From: Halichoerus grypus
Lineage: Eukaryota; Chordata; Mammalia; Carnivora; Phocidae
Assembly: GCF_964656455.1 (NCBI RefSeq)
Contig: NC_135720.1
Location: 104,606,696 to 104,670,695 of the forward strand
DNA length: 64,000 nucleotides
Reading direction: 5' to 3'
A model generated the notes under the pieces. It was not told where the DNA came from. It ran no database searches and saw only the letters and a list, made by a program, of their open reading frames with translations. Positions 21,501 to 34,125 of the stretch are shown piece after piece. A program made the position numbers and the translations under genes. Within the stretch, counting starts at the first letter, position 1. Each line of letters begins with the position of its first letter.

Positions 21501-23479
21501 TGAGAAGTCCCAGAAAGCTCCATAGTGGAGCCTTACTATTATTTATGTTCTGCTTAGTATTCAGATGAACAGAGAGGAGGTCAGTCTGGATGGGAAGAAT
21601 TCAACAAGTCTGTGTAATGGGAAGACGTCTGGAAGGGGGATGGCTCATTAGAAGTCCTCCAGCTATATATGACCATGCAAGGTAGCCCTCTCCTCTCAAA
21701 ACAGCACAGCAAATTAATGTACCATGTTCCACAAAACACATGGAGCTGAGCTTACGCACATGAGGCCATCTCCCCTCTGCCTGGTGGAGAAATGAAAGCC
21801 CAGCTTTGTTTATGTCTGGTCCTGGGGCAACAAGTTCCTCCCGATTCATGACAGTGCTGTAACTAGGGCCTAGATGGCCTTGAGTGAGATGTGAGGACCC
21901 CTCTCTATTGATTTTTCTAAAGGAAGTTCTTTTCAGTGGGTATTTGGGGTTCAGATGGACAGTGTAGTATATTCAGCTGGTATATTGCAAAATGCAACAT
22001 TTCCCAAGGCAACCAAGAGTAGGCTGTCAGCGGAGGGCCATGCCCAAGGAGTCTGAGATTGTCAAGGCATCTTTACTGCTGGTCTTAGTCATGTCTATAC
22101 CAGCTTGTGCTTATGCATCTAGCTCTACAACAACCCACCCCAAATTCTCTCCTCCCCCAACCATTCCAACACTTCAGTATAGCAAAACCACAGGAACTTG
22201 AGATCATACAATGTCCACACTCTCAGAGAGAAATCCTCTGCACTTTCTTTAAAAGCTCAGCTTCCAGAATAAACCCTGGGATCAGCTTGCATTCAGCCCA
22301 GATTCAACAATTCCTTTAAGTGATTATTTATGTTCATAATTCTATCTCTGAGTAACTCTTATTAAACAAAGAATTGATTGTGCTCACTATCAGAGGCCAC
22401 ACCTTCTGCAAAGTGAACAAGGCAAGTGGGTGAGCAGAGCCTCCCCATCCCCCAAAACTCCGACCTCCATAAACCAGTCCCAGGTCTCCCAGAATGGGGA
22501 CGGGGACCACCCAGCCATCACACCCAGCATCTTCCACATCATTCACAAAGGGTGGTTTGCATGGACCACACTGTGTAGACATCCTTTACATTTTTGTCTT
22601 CTCTCGAGGAGATATGTTGTGTTTGGGGGAAAGTCCAAGTGCAGAATCTATTGAACCAGATATTTTTTTGGCTATTTGAGGAGAAAAATGAAAAACTTCT
22701 CTATACTGTGGAAAAGATCAACTAAACACAACTCTGCTTCCCTTCTGGAGCCGTTGCCCCACAATGCACGGTCTTGAATGTGTGAGGACGACTGTCTGAC
22801 ATGAAATCGGGTCACCGCCAGATTTCAGCAAATCGGGATTCAGCAGAGTCCTGCCCTTGGCTCTTCACACGCTGGGACAGTCACTCCTCTGTTAGACAGC
22901 CATGGAAACAGATCTAGAGCAAAGCTAGAGCCGCAGCAGGTGCAGCATTTTAGAAGCAGCGTAGAGCCACCGAGAGAGAGAGAACTCCTCATGGCTAGTG
23001 ACTCATACGATAATAAAGTTCTACCTTCTACAAAAAAGTCAAGAAGTTGTAGAGAAGGTGACAAAGGCAGAGTTGGATCAGATTATAAAGAAAATAGACA
23101 GAAGATGAATTTCAGAGAGAGCCAATGGCTTTATACCTGACTTCTGACTTGCTGCTTCCAGAGCTGCCTCCCTTCATAGGGACAAGGGCTGATATCTTCT
23201 AGCGGGATTTTCATCCCTAAAAATTTCAAACAAAAATGTTGCCTTGTAAGTCAGTGAGCTATTCAGAAGATTCAATCAAACAAAGCCCTTTCCTTAAACC
23301 TGAAAGGTACTCAGTGATTAGGTCTACAGGAATGCAGCAAAATCACTTCGGGGCCCTGCCCCTATGTGTTCATTAGCAAGCTTTAAATAACAACAATAAT
23401 AATAACAACAAGACTCTTGGGCCAAAGTCTGATGCTCACAGTCTAGACAACAATGCTATTATTTCCTTAAAGAGGCAGT
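21501..23479. other. No gene recognised
   Basis: Unassigned sequence with short opposed open frames (at most ~82 codons). A 66-codon + frame at 22940-23140 is charged and lysine-rich but has no partner exon, splice context or known motif. Confidence 0.45.
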
Positions 23480-23910
23480 CATCAAATCAGAATGTATGAT
23501 TTAATGAGTTTGAGCTTCAAGGACCAGAAAGTGGATTTAGGTTTTGAGTTTGTCAAACTCAGCCAATCACAGTTGGCTGGATTCTATGATTGGTCCAAAG
23601 GTGGATCACATGACCAAAGACCTTTCCTGAGATTTTATAAGCTAGGGCTTAAGAGAGAAGCCCTTTCCTTTTCAGTGATAAATCTGGGAAATGTGAGTCA
23701 AGAGCAGCCAGCAGCCATGGCCCCACTGTGTGGAGAAATCCCATCTGAGGTAGGAGAAAGTAGAGAAAAGCCACAGAGAGACTGTGACTGACTCCAAGTC
23801 CCAACCCATCATTGCATTTCCAGAGTACATGAACAATTAAAGTCCCTTTTGGCCAAGGTTGGTTTCAGTTAAGTTTCTGTCACTTATAGCCTGAAGTCCT
23901 GACTAAAACA
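23480..23910 (+). mobile_element. Probable solo LTR (ERVL/MaLR-like)
   Basis: Promoter-like left part with 'agccaatcacag' and 'tgattggtcc' (CCAAT boxes in both directions) and a TATA-like 'ttttataag', then a tail with 'caattaaagtcccttttgg', 'gtttctgtcacttatagcc' and 'tcctgactaaaaca', as in mammalian ERVL-related LTRs. The left boundary is uncertain and no flanking duplication was found. The subfamily is not claimed. Confidence 0.55.
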
Positions 23911-24780
23911 GGAAGTGCGCGGTCAAGGGTTCTCACCTTGTGTTAGTGGTTGGGCCAAAATAAGAATCCAAAGGCCCTGATTTTACTTCCTCAGGTCACA
24001 AGGGGCTTCAGCTGGATCTCAGACGAGCCACAGCCCCACTCTGGGCTATATATGGGGTTGGACTCCATGATCTCAAAGGTTTCTCAAAAAATAAGTGTGA
24101 TTTTGTTTGGTTTTAAAGCAATGAAGAAGAAGACAGAAAAACAAAGAGTGAGAAATAGAAGACCTGGGGGAAGGCAGGGGGAGAGAGCTGCTGCTTGAAA
24201 AAAAAAAAAAGCCCAAATGGCACAATTAATCTTTGTTCCCTACTAGAGGCTAGAAAAAGTAAGAAGGTTATTAGGAGTTCTGAGACAGACTAACATCAAT
24301 TAGTTGTACAGAAAAATAGATTTTTTTTTTGGTCAGAGAATGTGCCACCCCAAACTAAGCTTGTGTAGAATCAGATGACCCAGCATGAAAAGAGAAAACA
24401 GTGTAGCTCAAGTTTGTGTGGCTAGAAACAGCAGGGGGTCTCTAGGCCTTTCTTGCTCAGTGAGCAGAATAAATGGGTCACCAGGCAAGTACCAGAAACT
24501 CCAGTAGCTCAGGGATTTCCATTCTTCGAGTGATGGCAGACGTGGAATGATTCTAGGTCATCTGTGAGGGAAGCAGCTTCCAGACAAGGTTAGTTCTGCA
24601 GCGTGGTCAGGGAGTGTTCTTGGAACCTCAGTCCTGAGTGTGTTTCTGCAACTCTTCCAACAAGTCTGGGAGTTCATCACTATCTCTTAATACAGTCCTT
24701 TTCTGCTTCAGCTAGCCATAGTAGATTCTGTTGCTTACAACTGAGAACCATAGTATGAAGGTGTCTTTATGGTAGAATGG
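23911..24780. other. No gene recognised
   Basis: Unassigned; includes an A-run at 24199-24211. No coding or repeat signature. Confidence 0.4.
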
Positions 24781-24784
24781 AGCA

Positions 24785-24955
24785 TGGTGAAGGGAATAGC
24801 TACCATGTGCCAGGACCTGTAAATAGTGCAAGCATAACATTATGTATTATTTCCTGCGAAGCCTGTGAGATAGGTACTGCTGCCTTCATTGAGAGAAACC
24901 CAAGTCAGACAAGTTAGATAGCCTGCCCCCAGTCACCCAGCATTCAACCATGTCT
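24785..24955 (-). repeat. MIR fragment, antisense
   Basis: 'agctaccatgtgccaggacc', 'gagataggtactgctgcctt' and 'gcctgcccccagtcaccc' are antisense MIR landmarks. Confidence 0.78.
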
Positions 24956-24964
24956 CTGTGTGTG

Positions 24965-25590
24965 CTGTTTCTCTCAAGACTGCAAATGAACAAATTGATC
25001 TCTCAAGTCATCTAGACCCTGCATGACTGGATCCCTGCCTACCTTTCCTGTCTTGTCCTACGTCACTCTCCCCAATCACTTAACTTGCTCCTTGCCGTGA
25101 CTTGAATGTTGGTGTCCCCCCAAATTCATATGTTGAAGTCCTAATGCCCAAAGTGATGGTATTTGGAGATGGGGCCTTTGGAGGTGCTTGGGTCATCATG
25201 AGGGTGAGCCCTCAGGAATGGGATTAGTGCTCTTACAAAAGAGATCCCACAGAGCTCCCTAGCTTTTCCACCATGTGAGGACACAACAAGAAGTCTGTGA
25301 CCCAAAAGAGGGCCCTGACCCAATCATGCTGACACCCTGATCTTGGACTTCAGCCTCTAGAATTCTCAGAAATAAATGTTGTTTATAAGCCACGCAGTCT
25401 GTGGTATTTCGTTATAGCAGCCTGAATGAATGGACCAAAGCACTCCTCACACTGGCCTTCTTTCATCTCCTAGAACATTCTAAGCTCTTTCCTCTCTGTT
25501 GGTTCAGCACTGTATCTCCAGAGCTAGCGCCAAAACTGACCCTTAGTAAGTGCTCAATAAATATTCATTGAATGAATGCATACATGATTC
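24965..25590 (+). repeat. L2 3' end split by an MLT1B-like LTR
   Basis: Sense L2: 'gactggatccctgcctacc' to 'acttgctcc' (to 25092), continuing after the LTR as 'cactggccttctttcatctc', 'gcactgtatctccagagc', 'taagtgctcaataaatattc' and a (TGAA)n tail near 25585. Confidence 0.88.
25093..25442 (+). mobile_element. Solo LTR, MLT1B-like (MaLR)
   Basis: 350 bases starting TG and ending CA, flanked by an exact 5-base duplication 'ctcct' (25088-25092 and 25443-25447). Contents match MLT1B: 'ccccaaattcatatgttgaa', 'gatggtatttggagatgggg', 'ccaccatgtgaggacacaac' and polyadenylation region 'agaaataaatgttgtttata'. No internal retroviral genes; a solo LTR left by recombination. It is inserted in an L2. Confidence 0.94.
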
Positions 25591-25591
25591 T

Positions 25592-26324
25592 TCAAGAGGT
25601 TTGCTGTGTTGAGTCTTATAATATGGCAGGAAATGCTTAGAATAATTCAAGTTCTACTCTGGGCCATTTCCCCTTGGGGATGGGGGGAAGCAAAGACCAT
25701 CTGGGACTTTTCTAAAAGATCTCAATGCTGCCTTTCCCATCTGCAGTGATCTCACGCTGGGAGCATATTTGGAGAGTTTGGAATGGATGGAGAAGGGATC
25801 CCAAGACACCCTCATTGGAGTTCATTAGAATACCACTCAACTCCACCCAACAATTACTTACACACATGTGTACATGTGCATATATGTAAGTGTATATGTT
25901 GAGTAGTTGATTCACAAACCTCATGAATAGAGGACAAACCTTCAGAAAAGAGGGGAGAGATGAACAGGTGAAGAACTTAACTGCTAGAAAGATGAGCAAA
26001 AGCTGCATAGCATTTCCCATGGGGGACTCTGATGGAGTCTTGTCCTCAACCAGCAAATATTTATGTCTAGTCCCAGCAACATAGTTTGGGTCCCAGGGAT
26101 GGCCTCTCTGGATCCAGCCTCATGCCTTTTCCCCTCCTGTACTCTCTGGTGGTAGTGATGTAAGTCAAGCATCATTATAACTGTATAACCTATCATGGTT
26201 CTTTTGTGGTTGTTTCACCTAAAAATCACAAATTCTTTGGAGGTTAGTGAATGATGTATCTGCATTCTTCTCAAGTAATAGAACAAATCAGTCTAAAATT
26301 CACAAAATACCTTAGAGACCACTG
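25592..26324. other. No gene recognised
   Basis: Unassigned; a small TG/TA-rich patch at 25860-25900 ('acacacatgtgtacatgtgc'). Confidence 0.4.
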
Positions 26325-26465
26325 ACTGTGGTCCCTCCTTATTTTAAAGGGTGGGGAAATTGTATCCCAGAGAAAGGAAAGAGCTCGCCCTGAGTCACAC
26401 TGCGGGCAGAAACAAGCACCAAGCCCCGGCCTCCCAACACCCAAGATCCAACACCACGCTAGGTC
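26325..26465 (-). repeat. MIR-like fragment, antisense
   Basis: 'ttattttaaagggtggggaa', 'gagctcgccctgagtcacac' and 'gggcagaaacaagcacc' follow the order of antisense MIR but are divergent. Confidence 0.55.
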
Positions 26466-26469
26466 TCTT

Positions 26470-27200
26470 GTCACAGCACCACATATCCAGCCACCCAGCA
26501 CCACAGGCTTGATTTACATCACAACACGTGGGCTCTTGCAACCTCCAGCCGGGGCTCCCCACCATGCCGTGGGGCTCTGGATGTGCCCCTTACCTCACAC
26601 GTTGACTTCAGCAACGCCACCCGATTGGTTGCTCTGCCATGGAGCCAAGTCTCCCATTGTTAATCATCTTTTAAAAGAGTTTAACATCTGCTGCAGGGAA
26701 ATTTACTGGCCTCAGGTTACCAGCTATAATTTTGGTCATTTGGGGGAAATAATGATGCTATAGTCGTCACTTTCCAAATGTTGCAGGAACCTGACCCAAA
26801 TCAAGAAACCTCTCAATAAATCAGCTCAAAAACAGCATCAATTTCTAGCCTCGCAATTTAGAATGTTGCAGCTCTGAATCAGTGTCTGGGCTAGAGAAAG
26901 CATCCAACTCAAAGTCTCTAGATTTTAATAATAGCTGCCATTGTTCAAAGAGGGATTCATAACTCTCAATGGACTCTGGCCAAAAATCTTGAGCCAGACT
27001 CTATATTTATGTATGTTTGGATGTACTAAGTGCTCTGCAAGTTTTGTGAGTGGTTCTTTCAATGTGGGAGCTACCCAGTTCTCCAAGCCATGGTCCTGCT
27101 TGTGCACATCACCCCAGACCCTCCCTGCTGAGAAGCCTTCTTTGGCCCTTGATTTATGTATAGATGGCTGGATCATTGTACATAATGACATAGGTCACCA
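26470..27200. other. No gene recognised
   Basis: Unassigned single-copy-looking DNA. Open frames of 84-88 codons oppose each other on both strands and are not supported. Confidence 0.4.
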
Positions 27201-27204
27201 ATAA

Positions 27205-27425
27205 TTTTTTTTAAAAAAGGTAACTCTTATGGAGTCCTTGCTCTGTGCCAGAAGCCATTCTTAATTCATGTAATCTTCACAACACTGTGAGACTACAATT
27301 ATCTTCATTTTACACATGGGGAAACTGAGGCACAGAGTGGGTAAATGACTAGCCTAAGATCACAAATGTAATCAGAAGAGCTGGGGTTTGAACTCAGTCT
27401 GGCTCCAGAGACTGACTTCCTTCTA
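27205..27425 (-). repeat. MIR, nearly complete, antisense
   Basis: 'tccttgctctgtgccagaag', 'cattttacacatggggaaac', 'ctgaggcacagagtgggtaa' and 'ggggtttgaactcagtctgg' in order. Confidence 0.92.
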
Positions 27426-27446
27426 TTTTTTAAACAGCTTTATTGA

Positions 27447-27690
27447 GGGGCACCTGGGTGGCTCAGATGGTTGAGCATCTGCCTTCGGCTCCGGTCATGA
27501 TCCCAGGGTCCTGGGATTGAGCCCAACATCAGGCTCCTGGGTCAGCGGGGAGCCTGCTTCTCTTTCTCCCTCTGCCTCTCCCCCGCTCATGCTCTCTCTC
27601 CCTCTCTGTATCTCTGTGTTTCAAATGAATAAATAAAATCTTTTTTAAAAATTTAAAAAATATAAATTTAAAAAAATAAAATAAAAAAAT
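27447..27690 (+). mobile_element. CAN-SINE inside old L1
   Basis: 'ggggcacctgggtggctcag' head, CT body and a long A/T-rich tail with several 'aaaaataaa' units. Duplication 'aaacagctttattga'/'aaacaactttattga' at 27432 and 27691 with one mismatch. Confidence 0.94.
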
Positions 27691-27839
27691 AAACAACTTT
27701 ATTGAAATATAATTCTCATACCATACAACTAACTCTCTTAAAGCGTATAGTTCAATGGGTTTTCAGTGTGTTCACAGAGTTGTGCAATTATCATCACTAA
27801 TTCCAAAACATTTTAATCACCTCAAAAAGAAGCCCTATA

Positions 27840-28046
27840 GGGAAGCCTGGGTGGCTTAGTCGACTGGGCATCCAATTCTTGATTTTGGTTCAGGTCATGA
27901 TCTCAGAGTTGTGGAATCAAGCCCTGCATCGGGCTCTGCACTTGGCATGGAGCCTGCTTAAGATTCTTCCTCTCTCTCCCTCTGTCCCTCTCCCCACCCC
28001 ACTTGTACTCTCTTGTGCTCTCTCTCTAAAACAAAAACAAAAACAA
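27840..28046 (+). mobile_element. CAN-SINE inside old L1
   Basis: Divergent head 'ggaagcctgggtggcttag', normal body, 'ctctctctaaaacaaaaaca' tail. Short duplication 'ccctata' (27833 and 28049). Older than its neighbour by its divergence. Confidence 0.9.
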
Positions 28047-29210
28047 AACCCTATATTCATCAGCAGACATTCCCAATTCCCCCCTTCTCCCAGCCCCTGG
28101 CAATCACTAATCTACTTTCTGTCTCTATGGATTAACTTGTTTGGGACATTTCATGTAAGTGGAAGCATACAATATATGTGACTGGCTTTTTTCACTTAGC
28201 ATAATGTTTTCAAGATCCATCCACATTGTACCATGTATCAGTACTTCATGTCTTTTTCATAATGAAATAATATCTCATTGTATAGACATACCACTTTTTG
28301 TCTATCCATTCATCAATTGACAGGCATTTGAATTGTTTTCACTTTTTGGCTACTACGAATAATGTTGCTATGAACATTTGTGTGCAGGTTTTTGTGAGTA
28401 TATATGTTTTCTTTTCTCTTGGGTATACCTAGGAGTGGAATTGCTGAGTCACATGCTAACTCTATGTTGAACTCTTTGAGGAACTGCCAAACTATTTCCT
28501 AAAGTGGCTGCGCCATTTTACATTCTCATCAGCAGTGTATGGAGAGTCCAGTTTCTCTAAAATCCTCACCAACACTTATCATTTCCCACTGTTTTGATTA
28601 CAGCCACCATAGTGAATGTGAAGTGGTATCTCAATGTGTTTTCGATTTGCATTTCCCTAATGACTAATGATGTTGAGCATCTTTGTTTATGCCTGTTGGC
28701 CATTTGTGCACATATCTTCTTTGGAGAAATGTCTATTCAAATGTTTTGCCTATTAAGAAAACTGATTGTCTATTATTGTTGAGTTGTAGGAATTCTTTAT
28801 ATCTCCTGGATACAAGTCCCTTACAGGTAAGTGAATTTCTCCCATTCTGTGGGTCATCTTTTCACTCTTTTGACTGTATCCTTTGAAGCACAAAAGTTTT
28901 CATTTTCATGAGGTCCAAGTTATCTGTTGTTTTCTTCTATTGCTTGTGGGCACTTGATGGAGTATCTAAGAAGGACTTTCCCAACTCAAGGTCATGAGGA
29001 TTTGCTCCTACATTTTGTTCTAAGAGCTTTGAAGTTTTGGGTTTTATATTTAGGTCTTGATAGGGTATGAGATAGAAGTCCACCTTTATTCTTTTGCATT
29101 GGTTTTTCAGTTGTCCCAGCAGTATTTGTTGAAAAGACAAATATTCCCCCTCCCATTGAATAATCTTGGCACCCCCAAGGCCTCTCTTGACTACCACAGT
29201 CAACTGCCTG

Positions 29211-30139
29211 TCTTGAAAACTTTGGGGAGATGAATGCCTCTGTGTGTGTGTTATAAAAAGCAGCTGAAACTAACCAAAGCAGTGACCCACAATGCCAACC
29301 TCTGGTGAACTTAAATCATCAGATGTCTGAAGGTCTAAAGAGTAACAATGATGAAATAAGACCAAGGCCAGAATATCTACCTGATCTCCAAAGACTTAAA
29401 AACCATTGGAAAGGAGATGGAAACTTAATAAAGGTCTGAGAAAGAAAAGTCTCCCAAGGAAGAAGGAAGGAAGAAAACTCCATGAGGAGAAAATGCTGCC
29501 TAAACTAGCAGACATCCTCTGGTCACCTCTTAGATGAGATCTAGTGTTCTCTGCCCAAGACACATCCGGATGAACATATAGAGTCAGATGGAGTCAGCCG
29601 ATGTTGAGATTAAAGTTTCAGATCTGTGATGATTTCTATCAGTCCTTCCTCTGAAATCTTAGGGTTACTCCTTTCTTTGCAAAACTGTTAATACAATAGC
29701 TTCTTCCCATTATTTGGGCCAGATTCTGCCCCATTGGTGACTCAGGGTCCCCATCTTCTTGCTGCTTCTAGAGTGGAGAGGCCATGATTTTATTGCCCTG
29801 CCCTTTGCACAAACATCTCTTCAACCTCAGAAGGAGCTCTGGCACTACCCAATTAGTGATTCATTACCTATTCTCCAAAAACAGCACCCCACACACGAGG
29901 GGTACTCAGACAACTCGGATAGCCACAACTTTCAGAAATAATTCCTTTGGAGTAGAGGTGATACCACGTTGAGTAAGGCATCATACTACATGGAACTTAC
30001 TTAGAAGTGATCAAGTTCTAATTATTTTGCCTTAACTTCTTCAGGGTTTGCTTTCCTTTCCTCTACTTTCATCATGAGCCACTTCCTCACTCTCCAAAGG
30101 GTTTGTATAAGCCAGGGCAAATAACACTAGTTGCTATAT
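29211..30139. other. No gene recognised
   Basis: Unassigned sequence, moderately A-rich in the left half. No supported coding frame. Confidence 0.4.
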
Positions 30140-30525
30140 CAACCCCCCAAATTAAAACAGTTTAATTCAATAAAAATTCATTACTGTCTCCCACAAGGTC
30201 CAACGCACATGTTCCAAGCCAGTGGGCAGACTCCCATGTGGTCTTTCAGTGCCCTAGGGTTTTTCCATCTTGTGTGTCTGCCATACTCTTAAGACTCTAA
30301 GTCCTCTACTGGACCCTATCCATCCAGCCTCGAGATGGGAGAGAAAGGATATGGAATCACTCAGTTTTTGTTAATGGGCTAGGCCTGAGTGACATATTTA
30401 GCTACATTCCATTGGCCAGAACTCAGTCACATGGACACATCTTACTCAAAAGAGGGGACAAAAGCCTCCTGTGGCTAGGAGACAAAGGAAATGTTTTTGG
30501 TGAACAACTTGGCAGTCTCTTCAGC
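30140..30525 (+). repeat. Ancient interspersed repeat, family not named
   Basis: Starts 'atatcaaccccccaaattaa', with 'gtgccctagggtttttccat', 'cattccattggccagaactc' and 'gaacaacttggcagtctctt'. I recognise this as an old mammalian interspersed repeat type but cannot name the family with confidence. Related-looking heads occur near 10.93 and 53.40 kb. Confidence 0.5.
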
Positions 30526-31424
30526 AACTGTGAAGATGCAGAATTCAGGTTCCATGACAAAATCTTTATGATGCTTCCAAGCTGTCCTGTTGTCATCGTT
30601 CCTCCGAGCTCAGAAAGGTCTCCCTGGCCATTTATTACAACTATATCTGTATGAAAAGGGCCCATGGGCAGATTTGAAAGCCAAGCAGTGAGATGAGTCT
30701 GAGTAGGAACCTTCCTTTCCATTAACAGCTCAAGGTGGTCACACAAGAATTCTGCAAATACCCAAATTTGGTAAAAAATCAAGAAGATGTTCTGAGAGCC
30801 TGAGCTGGGTACAGGAGACTGAGGCTGATGTGTAGGTTGAAAGGATAGGACCCAGGGAAATCAGAAAAACAGTCATGTCTTTCCAGAGATCAGACCACAG
30901 AGGCAAAGCGAGATGCAAGGCATTGAAGCAGAGACTGGAGATATCAGAACAAAACATGGATTAATTAATCAATCTAGGCATTGGGGATCAACAGCTACTA
31001 ACATCACAAAAAAAGAGACCATCAGACCTTATGTGGCTCCTGATGAATCAGCACACTACTACCTATCACCTAGGGAGAAAAATCAAACCTGAATGTGATC
31101 AAGCCTCAAGGTCTAATTATTAATTTATTAAAAATGCACAGGGTGGAAGAACATGCTAAACAACACCATGAGGATGCAATCAGCAAGATCTAGTCTGTGT
31201 GAAGCCCTATAGGTCAAATGACACTGGCTCTTCAACAAATACATGGCAAGGAACAAAAAGGGGATGGGAAAGGAAAGTTTATATAAAAAGAGACTTAAAA
31301 AGATATGTCAAAGATGTGGGCAAAACTAAAGGGCAGTGCTTAGGAATGCATACTTATAAACTATAAAAAAAATGTCTGCCACAAAAGTCAGCCATCTTCA
31401 CATAGGAGGACAGCCCTGGTGTCC
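30526..31424. other. No gene recognised
   Basis: Unassigned; A-rich at 30990-31370, possibly an old decayed transposon. No coding support. Confidence 0.4.
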
Positions 31425-31585
31425 CAGGTAGCTAAGGAAATGACATGAGCTCAGGAGAGTTGGGTTCAGTTTCCTGTCCTGTTTCTGGTTTTCAAAATGA
31501 ATTTAGGCAAGTCTCTGCCTCTCTCTGGACCTCACCTCTTCAGTGGCAAAAATAAGGTCAACTATACCAATTCTGCCAAACTTCT
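31425..31585 (+). repeat. MIR fragment, sense
   Basis: 'gttgggttcagtttcctgtc', 'tttaggcaagtctctgcctc' and 'ctggacctcacctcttcag'. Confidence 0.75.
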
Positions 31586-33785
31586 AGAATTGTCCTGGGA
31601 ACCAAATGAGCCTGTGCCACCCACCTTACTCCTTGTCTCCCTGAGGAGCTCATCACCTTCTGTATTGAACCTCACCTGATCCAAGAGATGCAAACCCTCC
31701 CTTCCTGCTGACCCCACAGTCATGAACACAACACTATGATGTTCCAGCTAGTTTCTTATGACACTTTCTCAAGCTGCAGTTTTGCCAGTGCCCAGTAAGG
31801 AATGTGGGCACAATAGGTAAAGTCTGTCATAGACATTCAATAAAGTCCACTGAATGAATAATATGTAGAAAAATCTATAATGATTAAGGTGTGCTTATGA
31901 GTGTAAATTATTATAATTATTTGTTATCTTCACTGAGCTATAGGATTAGGACACTGGGGGAAAATGTCATCTTTATTAAGACTGGATGATTTGACAATCT
32001 GTTGCCTTTCAGGTAGAGGGGACCTTTTGATGAAAGAAGGGGAAACAAAGTCCATAATCTGGTCCATTGCTTTGTCTTGGTAGGGTAGGCAGATGGTAGC
32101 ACCAGAGAAGGTAGCCAGAGGAAGTGGTAAAAAGAGGAGAATGGAGGGGATGTCTAAAGCCAAACCTATATACAATTTTAATTTTGCTAGGGTCTGAGTG
32201 GATGGTAGAAACACTCCTCCACCTGAAAACAGCTTGGAGCAGAGGCTTAACTGTCCAGACTCCAGGGCTCTGCTGCTGGCCCTAATAGTGAGCTCAAACT
32301 ATCCTGTGCTCTCTTCACAGTCCAGGGGGCCTCACTGGCCATGTGGGCGTGAATGAAAATTCCACAGGGCCCTGGACTGAATGATGTCAAGTAGGTCCAC
32401 CCAACCCTTAGTATTTCTAGAAGCTTATCCTCCAGACCTGTGTTTCCCAGTAGACTATATGTGCCAGGCTTCATATGCCAGGGAATGGTTTTCAGGAAAG
32501 GCTGCTCTGAACAGATGCTAGAGGGGAGACTGGAAATGTCACTGAGCCTTAACTATGGTCTTGGAGGGATAAACTACATGCAGTTACAAAACTGATATTC
32601 ACATGAGCTACCGGCTTTTTTCTCTGAGGATGGTGTCCATTCACTCTCACTTCCCTGCCCAGTGCCTTGGATAGGAGAGGCTGGAGAATCTGGGCTCTCA
32701 GTTCTGGCTTTACCTCCAGGTGCCACAGGAAGGCTCTTTGATGTTTCAGGACATCAGTTATTGCCTCTTCCTAAATAAGGAATAGGAGTATACACAATAA
32801 CTCAGAGACTCCCAAACAGCCACTCAGTGTAGTTAGGCCTGCCTACTCCAAGGCCAGAACTCAGGGGTATCTCAGACCAGCTTGGTACAAAGGTTTATCA
32901 TCCCACACACATGGCAGAAATCACAGCTCAGGAGTTCTGAGAACAGTTTTGTATAATTTCTCAACAATCCAATGTCCTGTCTTTCCAAAAACCAGAAGGC
33001 ACAAATAACAGAAGTAACATGTCAAATGCATCCCAAGCAACAATGTCCCTTGTCTGTGATGTAGGCTGTCTACAGAAGGGTCTACAAGATGGTATCACAA
33101 TTTTCTACCTGAGAATTCTCTGCCGTGTCCCTACAGCTTAAGAATAACATCCTGGCCCTCTTTCTGTGACAAGCTTTGGAAAAACTGAACTGAGACTGGG
33201 CTGGAAGAAGGTCCATGAGCCATGTCCCAAGTCCAGGTCTGTGAGGAAGTGAGAGAGAGAACAGCCAGTACCAGCTCTTCTTCCTCCTGCTGCTGCTGGG
33301 CTCCTGTTTTCTCAGCCACCTCCAGCAGCTCCTCCTTTCGGCGGCAGCTCGGATGAGAATTATGGAATTGCTATTATTACCCCAGCCCAGTGTCCAGGGC
33401 TTGATGGCTGCTACCCTGGCAGCTCCTGCCTACGGAGGAGCCAACTGCAGTGACAATAAAACAAAGTCCTTGGCAGCTGAAGGCCTCTCCTCTGTGTGCT
33501 GGGGCTGACGAACGGGATGTGAAGCCAGCCCTGACTCCAGCTCCTTGGGAAGTCTTGGAGCTGGCCCATTGCCTCCCTGGCATCTGATTCCAAAGTCATT
33601 TTTCAGCCCAGCTGGGAAGACCGTGACAGTCTCAACAAGGCTCATTCTACCAACCTCAAGAAATGAGAGTCTCCAAGCCTGGGCTGTCTGACCAGGGCCT
33701 CTTCTAGAAGAGAAGGAGATTGGTTTGCCCTAATTTGGCTGGCCTTCTCAAGCAACCAAACAAACAAATAGCACTTAGAGAGCAC
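31586..33785. other. No gene recognised
   Basis: Long unassigned stretch. A weak L2-like end lies near 31770-31860. Around 33270-33560 GC rises with a CTG/CTC-rich patch ('cctcctgctgctgctgggct'). Short − strand frames there (62-71 codons) overlap one another and have no domain. Confidence 0.45.
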
Positions 33786-33789
33786 CACT

Positions 33790-34125
33790 GCCTACAAGGG
33801 CATTACTCAAGATTCATGCATCTAACACATCTTTCTGTAGCACCTACTTTGTGTCAGTCACTGTGTTAGATGCTGAGGATATATCCATGGATGGGGCGGG
33901 CAGGGGTGGAAGCCCTGTTCTTCTGGAAGCCATATTCTATTGTCAGGAGAATGATGAGAAAAAAGAATAAATAAGTAATTTAGTGAATTAGAAAGTAATA
34001 GATGCTATGGGGGGATTTAGCAGTCAGAGAGATTGGGTGTGGAGGAAGCAGGAGTGAGGTTTCAATGGGTGGTCAGGGAAGGCCTCACTAAGAACGTGAC
34101 GTCTGAAAAAGACTTGAAGGACATA
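33790..34125 (-). repeat. L2 fragment, antisense, long
   Basis: 'gtagcacctactttgtgtca', 'ctgtgttagatgctgaggat', 'gaaagtaatagatgctatgg' and 'gtggtcagggaaggcctcac' follow the antisense L2 3' UTR over about 335 bases. Confidence 0.88.

Larger units (their letters stand above)
27432..29210 (-). repeat. Old LINE-1 (L1M type), antisense, carrying two SINEs
   Basis: Antisense L1 ORF2/3' UTR: 'aactttattgaaatataattc', 'cagcccctggcaatcactaa', 'ttttcacttagcataatgtt', 'ttttggctactacgaataat', 'gtatacctaggagtggaatt', 'tgatgttgagcatctttg', 'ttctcccattctgtgggtca' and 'ttgttgaaaagacaaatatt'. Many mutations. CAN-SINEs are inserted at 27447 and 27840. Confidence 0.9.

Noticed and set aside
23560..23640. CCAAT boxes and TATA-like motif as a cellular gene promoter
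   Set aside because: They sit inside what looks like an LTR, and no exon follows.
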